Assembly: GCF_032922745.1 (NCBI RefSeq)
Contig: NZ_CP136693.1
Coordinates: 2,914,001-2,978,000 of the forward strand
DNA length: 64,000 bases
Source: Marinobacter salarius
GTDB lineage: Bacteria; Pseudomonadota; Gammaproteobacteria; Pseudomonadales; Oleiphilaceae
Direction of reading: 5' to 3'
Shown: one piece after another, positions 17,124-26,240 of the stretch
Position numbering within the stretch: position 1 is the stretch's first letter
How the letters are laid out: every line of letters starts with the position of its first letter
The notes under the pieces: generated by a model
Told to the model about the DNA's origin: nothing
The model's input: only the letters and a program-made list of their open reading frames with translations
The model's database searches: none
Position numbers and translations under genes: made by a program

Positions 17124-18590
17124 TTACGTGCCGGTCAGTACGGTTGGCCGAACGTAGAAGTGGGTGATGGTACCGTCGCTGAACTTGCTGAAGAAGGCGC
17201 TGATATCGGTAATCTTGCGCAGGGAACGGGCACGGTTGATCGGATCACGCACCAGTACCTTGATGCCGTTGAAATTGTCCTGGATGTTGGAGAACCGTGC
17301 CCGCATGGAGCAGGTCACAACCTCGCCCGGGTCCAGGTCCAGCTCCCGGGCCAGCCAACGGCTGTGATCCTCGATGCCGGCGGCGGTCAGATCTTCCCGG
17401 GTGTCCAGGTGGTTCAGTTTCGCCCGGTCAACAATGCAGCGCGAATAGCTGCCGGGGTTCTTCCGCGCCACTTTGCGGAAAGCCTCCCAGAAAAAGCTGT
17501 CTGTCAGTTCTGCGAAGTAGCGCATGTCACTCAGGCAGGTATCCACCCAATCGAATATTTCCGGGTCTTCAAGCACTTCGTTGATCGCTTCCCGCAACAG
17601 CCAGTCGAAACCCAGGGCCGTCTTGTGGGCGTAGACCTTGCGGTACATCTGGTGGCGGCTGTAGACGAAGTCCTCCAAGGCGCCAAGACCCTTCTGGGTG
17701 ATGGCCAGGCCCAGCCAGGGCTCGCGCACGTCCCAGCCGAAGCGCAGGTTGCTCAGCAGGTGGTCAAGGTTGAAACCACCGATGGTGACTGAGGAGTGGA
17801 ATCCGTCCCGAAGCATGTAGTCGGCCCGGTCGGCGTCGATTTCACCGGAGACTATGGACGACATCAGGTCCATGACCAGCCGGGGGGTGTCGGCCTCGCT
17901 TAGAACACCGGAGTCCGCGTCGTTCCCGGCGATGAAATTCCAGAACGTGCGCGCATGACGACAAAAGGCCTCGCTGGGCCGCACATCCGTGGTTTCCATG
18001 ATGCCGATCACGTCTCTTGGATCGAGGCCGGAGGTCTCAAGGTCAATGGACGACAGCACCTCGTGGGCGACCCTCACGGAATAGTGCTCGTGTTCCAGTT
18101 CTTCCGGGCGTTCACTGTGATACACCGAATAGTCGACACCACTCCAAAGGTCATCAAACCGGTCGGGCCGCGACATCAGATCGTGAATTCGCCGCGCCTG
18201 GGTGAACTGGTGGGAGAAGCTGGAATGGCCGCTGTCGTGCAGCAGGCAGCCCAGGCGGATGGTCTTGGCCAGGTAGTCAATGGCATCAAGCTGGCTCAGG
18301 CTCAGGTCCGTCTGATCGCTAAGCTGGCGTTCCCGCAGGTAGGCGTCGATCATCGAGCGGAACATCCGCGTGCCCACGTGCATCACGCCAATACTGTGAA
18401 GGAAGCGTGAGTGGGTCGCCCCCGGGAAAACCAGGCTGAGGATGTCGTTCTGGCAAATGTTGCGCAGGCGCTGGAACAGGGGATGGTCGATAACCTTGAT
18501 TTCATGCCGGTAAAGCGGAATTCCGCCATGGACTGGGTCCATGATCAGCTTGTCATAAGCCCCGAGCAGGTCATTGACGGCACTTCTCAT
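17124..18590 (-). CDS. HD-domain phosphohydrolase (SAMHD1/dGTPase-like)
   Basis: 488 residues with GGAGG nine bases before the ATG. The N-terminus IMDPVHGGIPLYRHEIKVIDHPLFQRLRNI and the metal ligands in THSRFLHS, LLHDSGHSSFSHQF (HD) and DADRADYML match the SAMHD1-like HD superfamily. Members hydrolyse dNTPs or other nucleotides; the specificity here is not known. It is convergent with the renalase-like gene (8 bp apart) and divergent from rssB. Confidence 0.9.
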   Translation of the reverse strand: MRSAVNDLLGAYDKLIMDPVHGGIPLYRHEIKVIDHPLFQRLRNICQNDILSLVFPGATHSRFLHSIGVMHVGTRMFRSMIDAYLRERQLSDQTDLSLSQLDAIDYLAKTIRLGCLLHDSGHSSFSHQFTQARRIHDLMSRPDRFDDLWSGVDYSVYHSERPEELEHEHYSVRVAHEVLSSIDLETSGLDPRDVIGIMETTDVRPSEAFCRHARTFWNFIAGNDADSGVLSEADTPRLVMDLMSSIVSGEIDADRADYMLRDGFHSSVTIGGFNLDHLLSNLRFGWDVREPWLGLAITQKGLGALEDFVYSRHQMYRKVYAHKTALGFDWLLREAINEVLEDPEIFDWVDTCLSDMRYFAELTDSFFWEAFRKVARKNPGSYSRCIVDRAKLNHLDTREDLTAAGIEDHSRWLARELDLDPGEVVTCSMRARFSNIQDNFNGIKVLVRDPINRARSLRKITDISAFFSKFSDGTITHFYVRPTVLTGT

Positions 18591-18704
18591 AGATTACAAC
18601 CTCCCAAAAACATCAAACATGTCTTGTTATATCACAGGGGCGTGCCAAAATAGGTATCAGAAACCCAATTTCCCGTTTACCGATGGTAGTTTAGGGCAAT
18701 CACC

Positions 18705-19913
18705 ATGACATCGCGCACCGAGCGCATTCTTATTATCGATTCGGATGAGCGTGCCCGTTCGGAACTGGGGCGGTACCTTGAGGCCAGGGGCTTCTACGTC
18801 ACCGGTTATCCGGACCTGGCTTCCGCTCGTTCCCTGTTTGACGATAATATCCCGGACATCATTTTTGCCGACCTGTCACCGGACGCCATTGGTGAGCTCG
18901 CCGGTAGACTGGAAGACGCGGAAACCTTCACCCCCATCGTTGCCTGCTATTCCACCGCGGATGCGTCCGAAATCGTCAATGCACTGAGAGCGGGTGCAGC
19001 CGATATCGTGCTTAAACCCTGTTCCGATGATCGTGGCGCCCTCGACGACGTTATTGGCAAGCTGTTTGATCGGGTGCGTGTGAACCGGCTTAACCAGCTT
19101 TATCGTCAGGAACTGGAAGAGGCTAACCGGGACTTGCGGGACGGTATTGCTGAACTGCGCGCCGACCAACGCGCTGGCCGTAAGGTCCAGCTCAGAATGT
19201 TGCCGGACCAGGAACAGGCGCTTTCCGGCTTTTCCATCAATCACCTCATCAAGCCCTCCCTGTTTCTCAGCGGGGATTTCCTGGACTACTTCCGAATATC
19301 CGAAGACAAGGTGCTGGTTTATATCGCCGATGTGTCTGGCCATGGTGCCAGCTCTGCCTTCGTAACGGTGCTGCTGAAGAATCTGACCAACCGCCTTCAG
19401 CGTAATCTCAGGCGTGGCTCGAGTGATGACATCCTGTATCCCGATCGTTTCCTTGAGCGCATTAATTCCGAATTGCTCGATACCGGTTTGGGTAAGCATG
19501 TAACGGTGTTCGTCGGCATCATATCGACGTCCGACAAAAGCCTTCGTTATTCGGTGGGAGCTCATTTTCCCATGCCGATCCTTTCCCTGGAGGGCGGCAG
19601 AACAGAGTTCCTCGAGGGCAGTGGGTTGCCAGTGGGGCTGTTCGAGACACCGGAGTGGGAGGTTTATGAAGTTCCACTGGACAAGCCGTTCCACCTGATT
19701 CTTTTCTCAGACGGTATACTGGAGGTCATCAAGGCCAAAAGCCTTGATGAAAAGGAAAGGACACTACTTGAACTCGTCTCGGGAGGTAGTCACACTATTG
19801 CTTCCCTGGGCGAGGCTCTGAATCTCGACGAGATCACAGAGTTACCTGACGATATTGCCATCGTATCAGTAACGGATACCGATACTGATAGCAGTGGCCC
19901 GACGTCGAAATAG
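18705..19913 (+). CDS. rssB: RssB-like response regulator with PP2C phosphatase domain
   Basis: 402 residues. The receiver domain (residues 7-125) has the phospho-acceptor Asp56 in DIIFADLS, acidic Asp12/Asp14, and the Lys of DIVLKPC. A coiled linker (RQELEEANRDLRDGI) leads to a SpoIIE/PP2C domain with metal ligands in GDFLDYF, YIADVSGHGASS, LFSDGILEV and PDDIAIVSV, so it looks catalytically intact. In Pseudomonas, RssB with this architecture controls RpoS together with the STAS protein RssC, which follows here directly. Confidence 0.88.
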   Translation: MTSRTERILIIDSDERARSELGRYLEARGFYVTGYPDLASARSLFDDNIPDIIFADLSPDAIGELAGRLEDAETFTPIVACYSTADASEIVNALRAGAADIVLKPCSDDRGALDDVIGKLFDRVRVNRLNQLYRQELEEANRDLRDGIAELRADQRAGRKVQLRMLPDQEQALSGFSINHLIKPSLFLSGDFLDYFRISEDKVLVYIADVSGHGASSAFVTVLLKNLTNRLQRNLRRGSSDDILYPDRFLERINSELLDTGLGKHVTVFVGIISTSDKSLRYSVGAHFPMPILSLEGGRTEFLEGSGLPVGLFETPEWEVYEVPLDKPFHLILFSDGILEVIKAKSLDEKERTLLELVSGGSHTIASLGEALNLDEITELPDDIAIVSVTDTDTDSSGPTSK

Positions 19914-19927
19914 TGGCAGTGAACTCA

Positions 19928-20419
19928 ATGGCTGGTTACAAGATCCTGCAAGCTGAAAAACAGGGTATTTATGTCCTGAAGTTTATTGGAGAAATCCGGC
20001 TGAACCTGTGTTCGACGCTGGACAATCTGGTTGAGTCCATTACCCAGGATCCAGACTTCAAGACGGTGGTTATTGATCTTACTGAAACCGAGATCATCGA
20101 CAGCACCACCCTGGGGCTGCTTGCCAAGATTGCTATGGCTGCCCAGAAACGCAGCAATTTCCTGCCTACAATGATATCCACCAACCCCGATATAACCCGA
20201 ATCATCACCTCCATGGGTTTCGACAAGATTTTCATCATTGTTCGTGAGCCTGCGTCCCGTATCGAAGAACTGGAAGAAATCCCCGTACTGCGCGCAAGTG
20301 AGCAACAGGTCAGGGATAAGGTGTTGGAGGCCCACCGTGTTCTGATGGGTCTGAACAGCCGTAATCGGGAAGAATTCAAGAACCTGGTGCGCGCCCTGGA
20401 ATGCGAAGAGCCCGGCTGA
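19928..20419 (+). CDS. rssC: RssC-like STAS anti-sigma-factor antagonist
   Basis: 163 residues from the ATG giving MAGYKILQAEKQGIY; a GTG at 19913 overlapping the rssB stop is an alternative. The STAS domain covers residues 1-105, with the phosphorylatable serine in EIIDSTTLGLLAKI. The C-terminal 55 residues are an acidic helical extension. It is the expected substrate of the upstream PP2C domain, in a partner-switching pair that in Pseudomonas tunes RpoS stability. Confidence 0.87.
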   Translation: MAGYKILQAEKQGIYVLKFIGEIRLNLCSTLDNLVESITQDPDFKTVVIDLTETEIIDSTTLGLLAKIAMAAQKRSNFLPTMISTNPDITRIITSMGFDKIFIIVREPASRIEELEEIPVLRASEQQVRDKVLEAHRVLMGLNSRNREEFKNLVRALECEEPG

Positions 20420-20498
20420 ACCGGGGTCATTGTCACAGTATTCTCCATTCCTGCCGGCCGTTTACCGGGCCTGAACCATAAAACGAAATGGAACGACT

Positions 20499-21566
20499 AT
20501 GCCTGACAAAAATGACCGTGGGCCCACTGAAGCTTCCCGGACCGGCCATGATGTGGCGGTTCTCGGCGGTGGCAGTTTCGGTTCTGCCATGGCCAAAGTG
20601 CTCGGAGAGAATGGCCACACCGTTCATTTCTGGATGAGGGACGAAGCCCAGGCGGACGAAATCCGTGATACCGGCATCAACAGCCGCTATATGCCGGGTG
20701 TTGCCCTCACGGGTGACATACAGCCTACCACCAGCCTGCCAGAAGCCGTCGGTAACGCTGAAATTGTCTTTGTTGCCATTCCCAGCAAGGCCTTTCGCTC
20801 CGTTATTCGTGAAAACGGCTCTGAGTTCCGCGAAGGACAAATCGTTGTCAGCCTGACCAAGGGCATCGAAGAGCACGGCTTCAAGCTGATGAGCGAAATT
20901 CTTCAGGAAGAAATCCCGCGTTCCCGCATTGGTGTGCTCAGCGGCCCCAATCTGGCCGGAGAGATTGTCAGTCAGGACCTCACGGCAACCGTTATCGCGG
21001 CCAAGGACCCTGATGTGCGCCGCACGGTCCAGGAACTGCTCGGTTGTGAGTATTTGCGGGTATACGCCAATGTGGACGTTTACGGCGTAGAGCTCGCCGG
21101 TGCACTGAAGAATATCTACGCCATCGTTGCCGGGCTGGCATCAGCGCGGAACCTGGGCGAGAATGCCAAGGCGATGTTGATTACTCGCGGGCTGGCGGAA
21201 ATGAGCCGGTTTGCGGTCAGCCTGGGTGCCAACCCCATGACGTTTATGGGGCTGGCAGGGGTAGGGGATCTTATTGTTACCTGTACCTCTCCGAAAAGTA
21301 GGAACTACCGTGTCGGTTACGCCGTGGGCAATGGGCAGGCGCTGGATGATGCGGTTGCAGAGTTGGGCCAGGTGGCAGAGGGCATCTACACCCTGAAACT
21401 GGTTAAGGAAAAATCCGAGGCGATTGGGATTTACATGCCCCTGGTTCGGGGCCTTTACGAGATTCTTTACGATGGTGCCTCCATCAGCGCAGTGATCAAC
21501 AGCCTGATGATGTCGGTCCAGAATTCCGACGTGGAGTTCATTCTTCCGCGTACCATCAGCCAATAG
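20499..21566 (+). CDS. gpsA: Glycerol-3-phosphate dehydrogenase [NAD(P)+]
   Basis: 355 residues. The Rossmann motif is VAVLGGGSFGSAMAKVL. Family markers are FVAIPSKAFR, SLTKGIE, LSGPNLAGEI, the catalytic Lys in GVELAGALKNIYAI, and TFMGLAGVGDLIVTCTSPKSRN. GpsA reduces dihydroxyacetone phosphate to sn-glycerol 3-phosphate, the backbone precursor of phospholipids. The N-terminal ~15 residues are a polar extension. sixA follows after 26 bp, so the two are likely co-transcribed. Confidence 0.95.
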   Translation: MPDKNDRGPTEASRTGHDVAVLGGGSFGSAMAKVLGENGHTVHFWMRDEAQADEIRDTGINSRYMPGVALTGDIQPTTSLPEAVGNAEIVFVAIPSKAFRSVIRENGSEFREGQIVVSLTKGIEEHGFKLMSEILQEEIPRSRIGVLSGPNLAGEIVSQDLTATVIAAKDPDVRRTVQELLGCEYLRVYANVDVYGVELAGALKNIYAIVAGLASARNLGENAKAMLITRGLAEMSRFAVSLGANPMTFMGLAGVGDLIVTCTSPKSRNYRVGYAVGNGQALDDAVAELGQVAEGIYTLKLVKEKSEAIGIYMPLVRGLYEILYDGASISAVINSLMMSVQNSDVEFILPRTISQ

Positions 21567-21592
21567 AGTTTGAGTTCGCCGGAGGGAAGCCT

Positions 21593-22042
21593 GTGCACTT
21601 GATCGTCATGCGCCATGGTGAGGCCGGTTGGCACACCCTGGATCGGGAGCGTGAGCTGACAGAGTTTGGCCGCCATGGTGTGGCGGATGTCGCTGCTCAG
21701 ATCGCAGAGTCGCCCTGGCGCCCTGAGTTTATTTGGTGCAGCCCGCTGGTCAGAGCCCGGCAGACCGCTGCCATCGCATCTGAGATTCTCAATTGCCCGG
21801 TGACGGAAAAGGATTATATTACGCCAGATGATGATCCCGGCCGCTGTCTTGACGAGTTGATCGAAACCGCTTCGTCTCCGTTATTGCTCGTTTCCCATAT
21901 GCCCTTTGTTGGCAGTCTCTCGACACTCCTGGTAGATGGCCATCGTAAGGGTATTCCCTTTATGACCGCCCAGGCAGTGGTGCTTGAAATGCCTGTGGCG
22001 GGTCCAGGCTGCGCTGACTTGCGGGCACAGTTCCTACCCTGA
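21593..22042 (+). CDS. sixA: Phosphohistidine phosphatase SixA
   Basis: 149 residues from a GTG start with GGAGG upstream. The histidine-phosphatase RHG motif is at the very N-terminus (IVMRHGEAGW), and the second catalytic His is in LLLVSHMPFVGSLS, as expected for the small SixA type. It dephosphorylates phosphohistidine proteins; in E. coli it acts on the nitrogen phosphotransferase system. It lies in a gpsA-sixA-DUF1285 order. Confidence 0.9.
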   Translation: MHLIVMRHGEAGWHTLDRERELTEFGRHGVADVAAQIAESPWRPEFIWCSPLVRARQTAAIASEILNCPVTEKDYITPDDDPGRCLDELIETASSPLLLVSHMPFVGSLSTLLVDGHRKGIPFMTAQAVVLEMPVAGPGCADLRAQFLP

Positions 22043-22116
22043 AATCTCCCATAAGACCTTTAAAATCGTCGCGTCAGCGCCCATAGTTTCGGTAAATCCA
22101 CACAGGAATAACCTTT

Positions 22117-22686
22117 ATGAGCCAGCAGCCTGAGACAATTGCGCAACAAGTGGAAAGTGCACAGGCTCCCGGAAAAGGCCTGCCACCGCTCGAGACATGG
22201 AATCCGGACCTGTCCGGAGACATTGATATTGTAATCGCCCGTGACGGGCAGTGGGTGTACCAGGGTAAGCCCATAGGCCGGGACGCCATTGTTAAGCTGT
22301 TCTCGACGATTCTGCGACAGGAAAGTGACGGGTACCATTATCTGGTGACGCCGGTTGAAAAGTGGCGGATCACTGTCGAAGATACGGCCATTCTCGCTCA
22401 TTCCCTGGAAGTCTCTGGTAGTGGAAAGGAACAGATTTTGTCCGTGACAACCAACACCGGCGAGACACTGGTAATCGGGGACGAGCATCCTTTGCGTGTT
22501 AGTGCTTACGAAGGAACCAACGAGCCACGCCCGGTCATCGGTTTACGCCACGGCGTCGAAGCAAGGCTGGTAACGGCTGCTTATTACGACCTGGCCGACC
22601 GGGTGACTGAAGAAAGTTCTGGAGAAGATACCGTTATAGGTGTCTGGAGTAGCGGAAATTTCTATAAAATTGCCGATAACGGTTGA
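22117..22686 (+). CDS. DUF1285 family protein
   Basis: 189 residues. The family blocks LPPLETWNPDLSGDIDIVIARDGQWVYQGKPIGRDAIVKLFSTIL and YYDLADRV are clear. DUF1285 proteins have a two-domain beta-barrel/alpha-beta fold and unknown function. Located 75 bp after sixA, in an order that is common in related genomes. Confidence 0.88.
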   Translation: MSQQPETIAQQVESAQAPGKGLPPLETWNPDLSGDIDIVIARDGQWVYQGKPIGRDAIVKLFSTILRQESDGYHYLVTPVEKWRITVEDTAILAHSLEVSGSGKEQILSVTTNTGETLVIGDEHPLRVSAYEGTNEPRPVIGLRHGVEARLVTAAYYDLADRVTEESSGEDTVIGVWSSGNFYKIADNG

Positions 22687-22889
22687 ATTACCAGTCGTCG
22701 TCCCAACTAACTCACGGTAGAAAACGCAGTCTGACACTTGTTAAACTGTCTTTTCGAACTTGTTACCGAGCCTGGCTCTCTAACGAGGCCCGGTGGTCGT
22801 AAGTCCCTCTGTGCAGTCTGGCTGTTCAAGATCACTTTCGATTGCCCAAATTTACATCAAACAGTCATTGCGACACGCAAGGAGATCAC

Positions 22890-23351
22890 ATGGCCCAACC
22901 TCGTGTTGTCACCATCCACTACACGCTCACCAACGACCAGGGAGAAGAGCTGGACTCCTCCCGTGTAGAAGGTCGCGAGCCTCTGTCGTATGTGGAAGGT
23001 GCTCAGAACATTATCGGCGGACTGGAAAATGCGCTGAACGAAAAGAACGCTGGCGATCAGGTGAAAGTATCTGTTGAGCCGGGTGAAGGTTACGGCGAAG
23101 TCAACGAAGAGCTGGTCCAGCCGGTCCCGCGTTCTGCGTTTGAAGGTGTCGACACCATCGAGCCGGGCATGCAGTTCCAGGCACAGACTCCGGGTGGCCC
23201 CCAGGTCGTTCGTGTCGTGGAAGTAGGCGACGAAACCGTCACCATCGATGCCAACCATCCGCTGGCAGGTGAGACCCTGCACTTCGACGTGGAAGTGGTT
23301 GAAGCACGCGAAGCAACTGACGAAGAGCAAGAGCACGGTCACGCTCACTGA
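22890..23351 (+). CDS. FKBP-type peptidyl-prolyl isomerase, SlyD-like
   Basis: 153 residues from the ATG giving MAQPRVVTIHYTLTND, with AAGGAG eight bases before it. The FKBP-IF (insert-in-flap) architecture is visible: LDSS...REPLSYVEG, the IIGGLENAL strand, the long flap insertion GYGEVNEELVQPVPRSAF, and IDANHPLAGETLHFDVEV. The short His-containing tail EQEHGHAH is a minimal version of the SlyD metal-binding tail. It acts as a proline isomerase and chaperone. A bidirectional terminator follows. Confidence 0.9.
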   Translation: MAQPRVVTIHYTLTNDQGEELDSSRVEGREPLSYVEGAQNIIGGLENALNEKNAGDQVKVSVEPGEGYGEVNEELVQPVPRSAFEGVDTIEPGMQFQAQTPGGPQVVRVVEVGDETVTIDANHPLAGETLHFDVEVVEAREATDEEQEHGHAH

Positions 23352-23370
23352 TTTCGTTATAGTTGTTCAT

Positions 23371-23404
23371 AAAAAAACGGCCCCAACTGGGGCCGTTTTT
23401 TTTG
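23371..23404. terminator. Bidirectional rho-independent terminator
   Basis: AAAAAAACGGCCCC, loop AACT and GGGGCCGTTTTTTTT form a perfect hairpin flanked by A and T runs. It serves both the SlyD-like gene (+) and the ETF dehydrogenase gene (-). Confidence 0.95.
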
Positions 23405-23419
23405 GCTATCCGGAATTAT

Positions 23420-25072
23420 TTACATGTTCGGATAGTTCGGACCACCACCACCTTCCGGCGTCACCCAGGTAATGTTCTGGGCCGGATCCTTGATGTCGCA
23501 GGTTTTGCAGTGAACGCAGTTTTGCGCGTTGATCTGGAACTTCTTGCCACTGCCGTCATCCGCCTCAACCACTTCGTACACGCCGGCAGGGCAGTAGCGC
23601 TGCGCGGGCTCATTGTACTTCGGCAGGTTCTCCTGGATGGGGATGTCCGGATTGGACAGCTTCAGGTGAACCGGCTGGTCTTCCTCGTGGTTGGTGTTGG
23701 AAATGAACACCGAGGACAGCTTGTCGAAGGTCAGCTTGTTATCCGGCCTCGGATAATCGATCTTTTTCGCCTGATCCGCTGATTTCAGCGTGGCATAGTC
23801 CGGAGTCGTGTCGTGGAACGTAAACGGCAGACTGCTCCGAAGAATGTTCTGCTCGAAGTAGGCAATCGCGCCGCCCACGAAGTTACCGAACTTGTGCATG
23901 CCCGGGCTAAAGTTGCGCTCGGCATACAGCTCTTTATAGAGCCAACTGTCCTTGAATCGCTCTTCGAAACTGGTGATTTCCTCACCGCTCTTGCCGTCCT
24001 TCAACGCCTCGAATACAGCCTCTGCGCCCAGCAGGCCGGACTTCATGGCAGTGTGGGAACCTTTGATCTTGGAGCTGTTCAGGGTACCGGCGTCACAGCC
24101 CAGCAACAGGCCGCCCGGGAAGCTCATCTTCGGCAGGGAGTTGAAGCCACCCTTGGTAATGGCACGGGCGCCATAGGCCACTCGCTTGCCGCCTTCCAGG
24201 TGTTTCTTGATCTCCGGATGCAGCTTCAGGCGCTGGAACTCGTCGAACGGGCTCATGTGCGGGTTGTTGTAAGACAGGTCAGAGATCAAGCCTACATAAA
24301 CCTGACCGTTCTCAAGGTGATAAAGGAAGGAGCCACCCGTTGAGCCGGATTCGTTCAGCGGCCAGCCAGTCGTGTGGATGACCAGGCCTGGCTCATGCTT
24401 GGCCGGGTCGATGTCCCACAGCTCCTTGATACCGATGCCGTAGTGCTGAGGATCTTTGCCTTCGTCGAGTTTGAAATCGTTGATCAGGCGTTTGCCGAGG
24501 TGACCACGGCAGCCTTCGGTAAACAGGGTGTACTTGGCGCGCAGTTCCATGCCCGGCATGTAGCCGTCTTTTTCGGAACCGTCACGGGCCACACCCATGT
24601 CGCCGGTGATGATGCCTTTGACCTGGCCATCTTCAACGATGGTTTCGGAAGCGGCAAAACCAGGGTACACCTCAACGCCCAGGCCTTCAGCCTGCTCGGC
24701 CAGCCAGCGGCACAGGTTGCCCAGGCTGATGATATAGTTGCCGTGGTTGTGCATGTTCTTGGGCACAAAGGCATTGGGAATCTTGGTGGCGCCTTCCTGG
24801 TTCTTCAGCAGGAAAATGTCATCACGGGTGACCGGCGTGTTCAGCGGTGCGCCTTTCTCTTTCCAGTCCGGGAACAGCTCGTTGAGGGCTGTGGGCTCAA
24901 ATACCGTACCTGCCATGATGTGGGCGCCGATCTCGGACCCTTTCTCAACGACGCAGACGGTCAGTTCCTGCTCGGCTTCCTGGGCCATTTGCATGATACG
25001 ACAGGCTGCCGAGAGGCCAGCCGGCCCACCGCCGACGATCAGAACATCAAATTCCATCGATTCGCGTTCCAC
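23420..25072 (-). CDS. etfD: Electron transfer flavoprotein-ubiquinone oxidoreductase
   Basis: 550 residues from a GTG with GGAG seven bases upstream. An FAD motif opens the protein (FDVLIVGGGPAGLSAACRI). The C-terminus carries the 4Fe-4S cysteines (CPAGVYE and NCVHCKTCDIKDP), and PEGGGGPNYPNM ends it, as in mitochondrial ETF-QO. The enzyme passes electrons from reduced ETF to ubiquinone during fatty-acid and amino-acid oxidation. It is divergent from etfBA, and a palindromic operator lies in the shared upstream region. Confidence 0.95.
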   Translation of the reverse strand: MERESMEFDVLIVGGGPAGLSAACRIMQMAQEAEQELTVCVVEKGSEIGAHIMAGTVFEPTALNELFPDWKEKGAPLNTPVTRDDIFLLKNQEGATKIPNAFVPKNMHNHGNYIISLGNLCRWLAEQAEGLGVEVYPGFAASETIVEDGQVKGIITGDMGVARDGSEKDGYMPGMELRAKYTLFTEGCRGHLGKRLINDFKLDEGKDPQHYGIGIKELWDIDPAKHEPGLVIHTTGWPLNESGSTGGSFLYHLENGQVYVGLISDLSYNNPHMSPFDEFQRLKLHPEIKKHLEGGKRVAYGARAITKGGFNSLPKMSFPGGLLLGCDAGTLNSSKIKGSHTAMKSGLLGAEAVFEALKDGKSGEEITSFEERFKDSWLYKELYAERNFSPGMHKFGNFVGGAIAYFEQNILRSSLPFTFHDTTPDYATLKSADQAKKIDYPRPDNKLTFDKLSSVFISNTNHEEDQPVHLKLSNPDIPIQENLPKYNEPAQRYCPAGVYEVVEADDGSGKKFQINAQNCVHCKTCDIKDPAQNITWVTPEGGGGPNYPNM

Positions 25073-25214
25073 GTTGGTCTCCTCATCTGTTTTATAGTGA
25101 TGCCAACAGGCAAATTCTTAGGGGCATCATCATACCGGTAAAAGCTCGTATAGACGACTCCCTCAAAGCGAAAGCACCTGTCTTATAAAGCAAAAGGATA
25201 CCGCAATTGAATAA

Positions 25215-25234
25215 TCAAACAAACGTTTGTTTGA
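25215..25234. promoter_or_regulatory. Perfect 20-bp palindrome, candidate PsrA operator
   Basis: TCAAACAAAC is followed directly by its exact complement GTTTGTTTGA. It lies in the 418-bp gap between divergent etfD and etfBA and contains the CAAAC...GTTTG pattern described for PsrA, the fatty-acid-responsive TetR regulator of pseudomonads that acts on ETF genes. I see nothing else of note in the remainder of the gap. Confidence 0.75.
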
Positions 25235-25490
25235 AATTTGGGTCTACCTTTGGCATTGTTTGGTGGCGCTGGGCCAAAACGTGTGTTTTGAATCGTTTTC
25301 TAGTATCGTCTCACGCTCAGGTGGAGTCAACCGGTGTTCATTGGCCATTCATACGGCGATGCAACGTCTTGAGGGACTATTGACCCCGGTAGTCTTTGCC
25401 TGCAGTATTATGACGCCCTGACAGACAGCAGGTCCTGCAAGATATGTGCTGTTCTCAATTGTAAACTCATCGTAGAAGAACGAGGAATCT

Positions 25491-26240
25491 ATGAAGGTTC
25501 TGGTCGCTGTAAAACGAGTAATCGACTACAACGTGAAGGTGCGCGTCAAGCCGGACAACACCGGCGTTGATCTCGCCAACGTCAAGATGGCAATGAACCC
25601 ATTCTGCGAAATCGCTGTTGAAGAAGCGGTTCGTTTGAAGGAGAAGGGCGTTGCCAGTGAAATCGTGGTGGTATCCATCGGCCCGAAGGCCTGCCAGGAG
25701 CAAATTCGTACCGCTCTGGCACTGGGTGCTGACCGGGGTATCCACATCGAAACTGACGAAGAGGTTCAGTCTCTCGAAGCGGCCAAGCTGCTCAAGAGTG
25801 TGGTTGAGAAGGAAGAGCCCAAGCTCGTCATTCTCGGCAAACAGTCCATCGATTCCGACAACAACCAGACAGGCCAGATGCTGGCCGCGCTGACCGGTAT
25901 GGGTCAGGGCACATTCGCGTCTGAAGTGGTTGTCGAAGGCGAGAAGGTCAACGTGACCCGCGAAGTCGACGGCGGCCTGATGACCGTGGCCCTGAACCTG
26001 CCGGCGGTTGTGACTACCGATCTTCGCTTGAACGAGCCGCGCTACGCGTCCCTGCCGAACATCATGAAGGCCAAGAAAAAGCCGCTGGATGCCATGAGCC
26101 CGGCCGATCTGGGTGTTGAGCTTGCTCCGCGTCTGTCCACCCTGAAGGTTGAGGCCCCGGCTTCCCGTCAGGCGGGTGTGAAGGTCGCTGACGTAGCTGA
26201 GCTGGTCGACAAACTGAAGAACGAAGCGAAGGTGATCTAA
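25491..26240 (+). CDS. etfB: Electron transfer flavoprotein beta subunit
   Basis: 249 residues. It starts MKVLVAVKRVIDYNVKVRVK and holds the AMP-binding region and the ETF-beta signature around LGKQSIDSDNNQTGQMLAALTG. EtfB pairs with EtfA to carry electrons from acyl-CoA dehydrogenases. The stop TAA joins the etfA ATG directly, so the two are made together. RBS GAGGA is 8 bases upstream. Confidence 0.96.
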   Translation: MKVLVAVKRVIDYNVKVRVKPDNTGVDLANVKMAMNPFCEIAVEEAVRLKEKGVASEIVVVSIGPKACQEQIRTALALGADRGIHIETDEEVQSLEAAKLLKSVVEKEEPKLVILGKQSIDSDNNQTGQMLAALTGMGQGTFASEVVVEGEKVNVTREVDGGLMTVALNLPAVVTTDLRLNEPRYASLPNIMKAKKKPLDAMSPADLGVELAPRLSTLKVEAPASRQAGVKVADVAELVDKLKNEAKVI

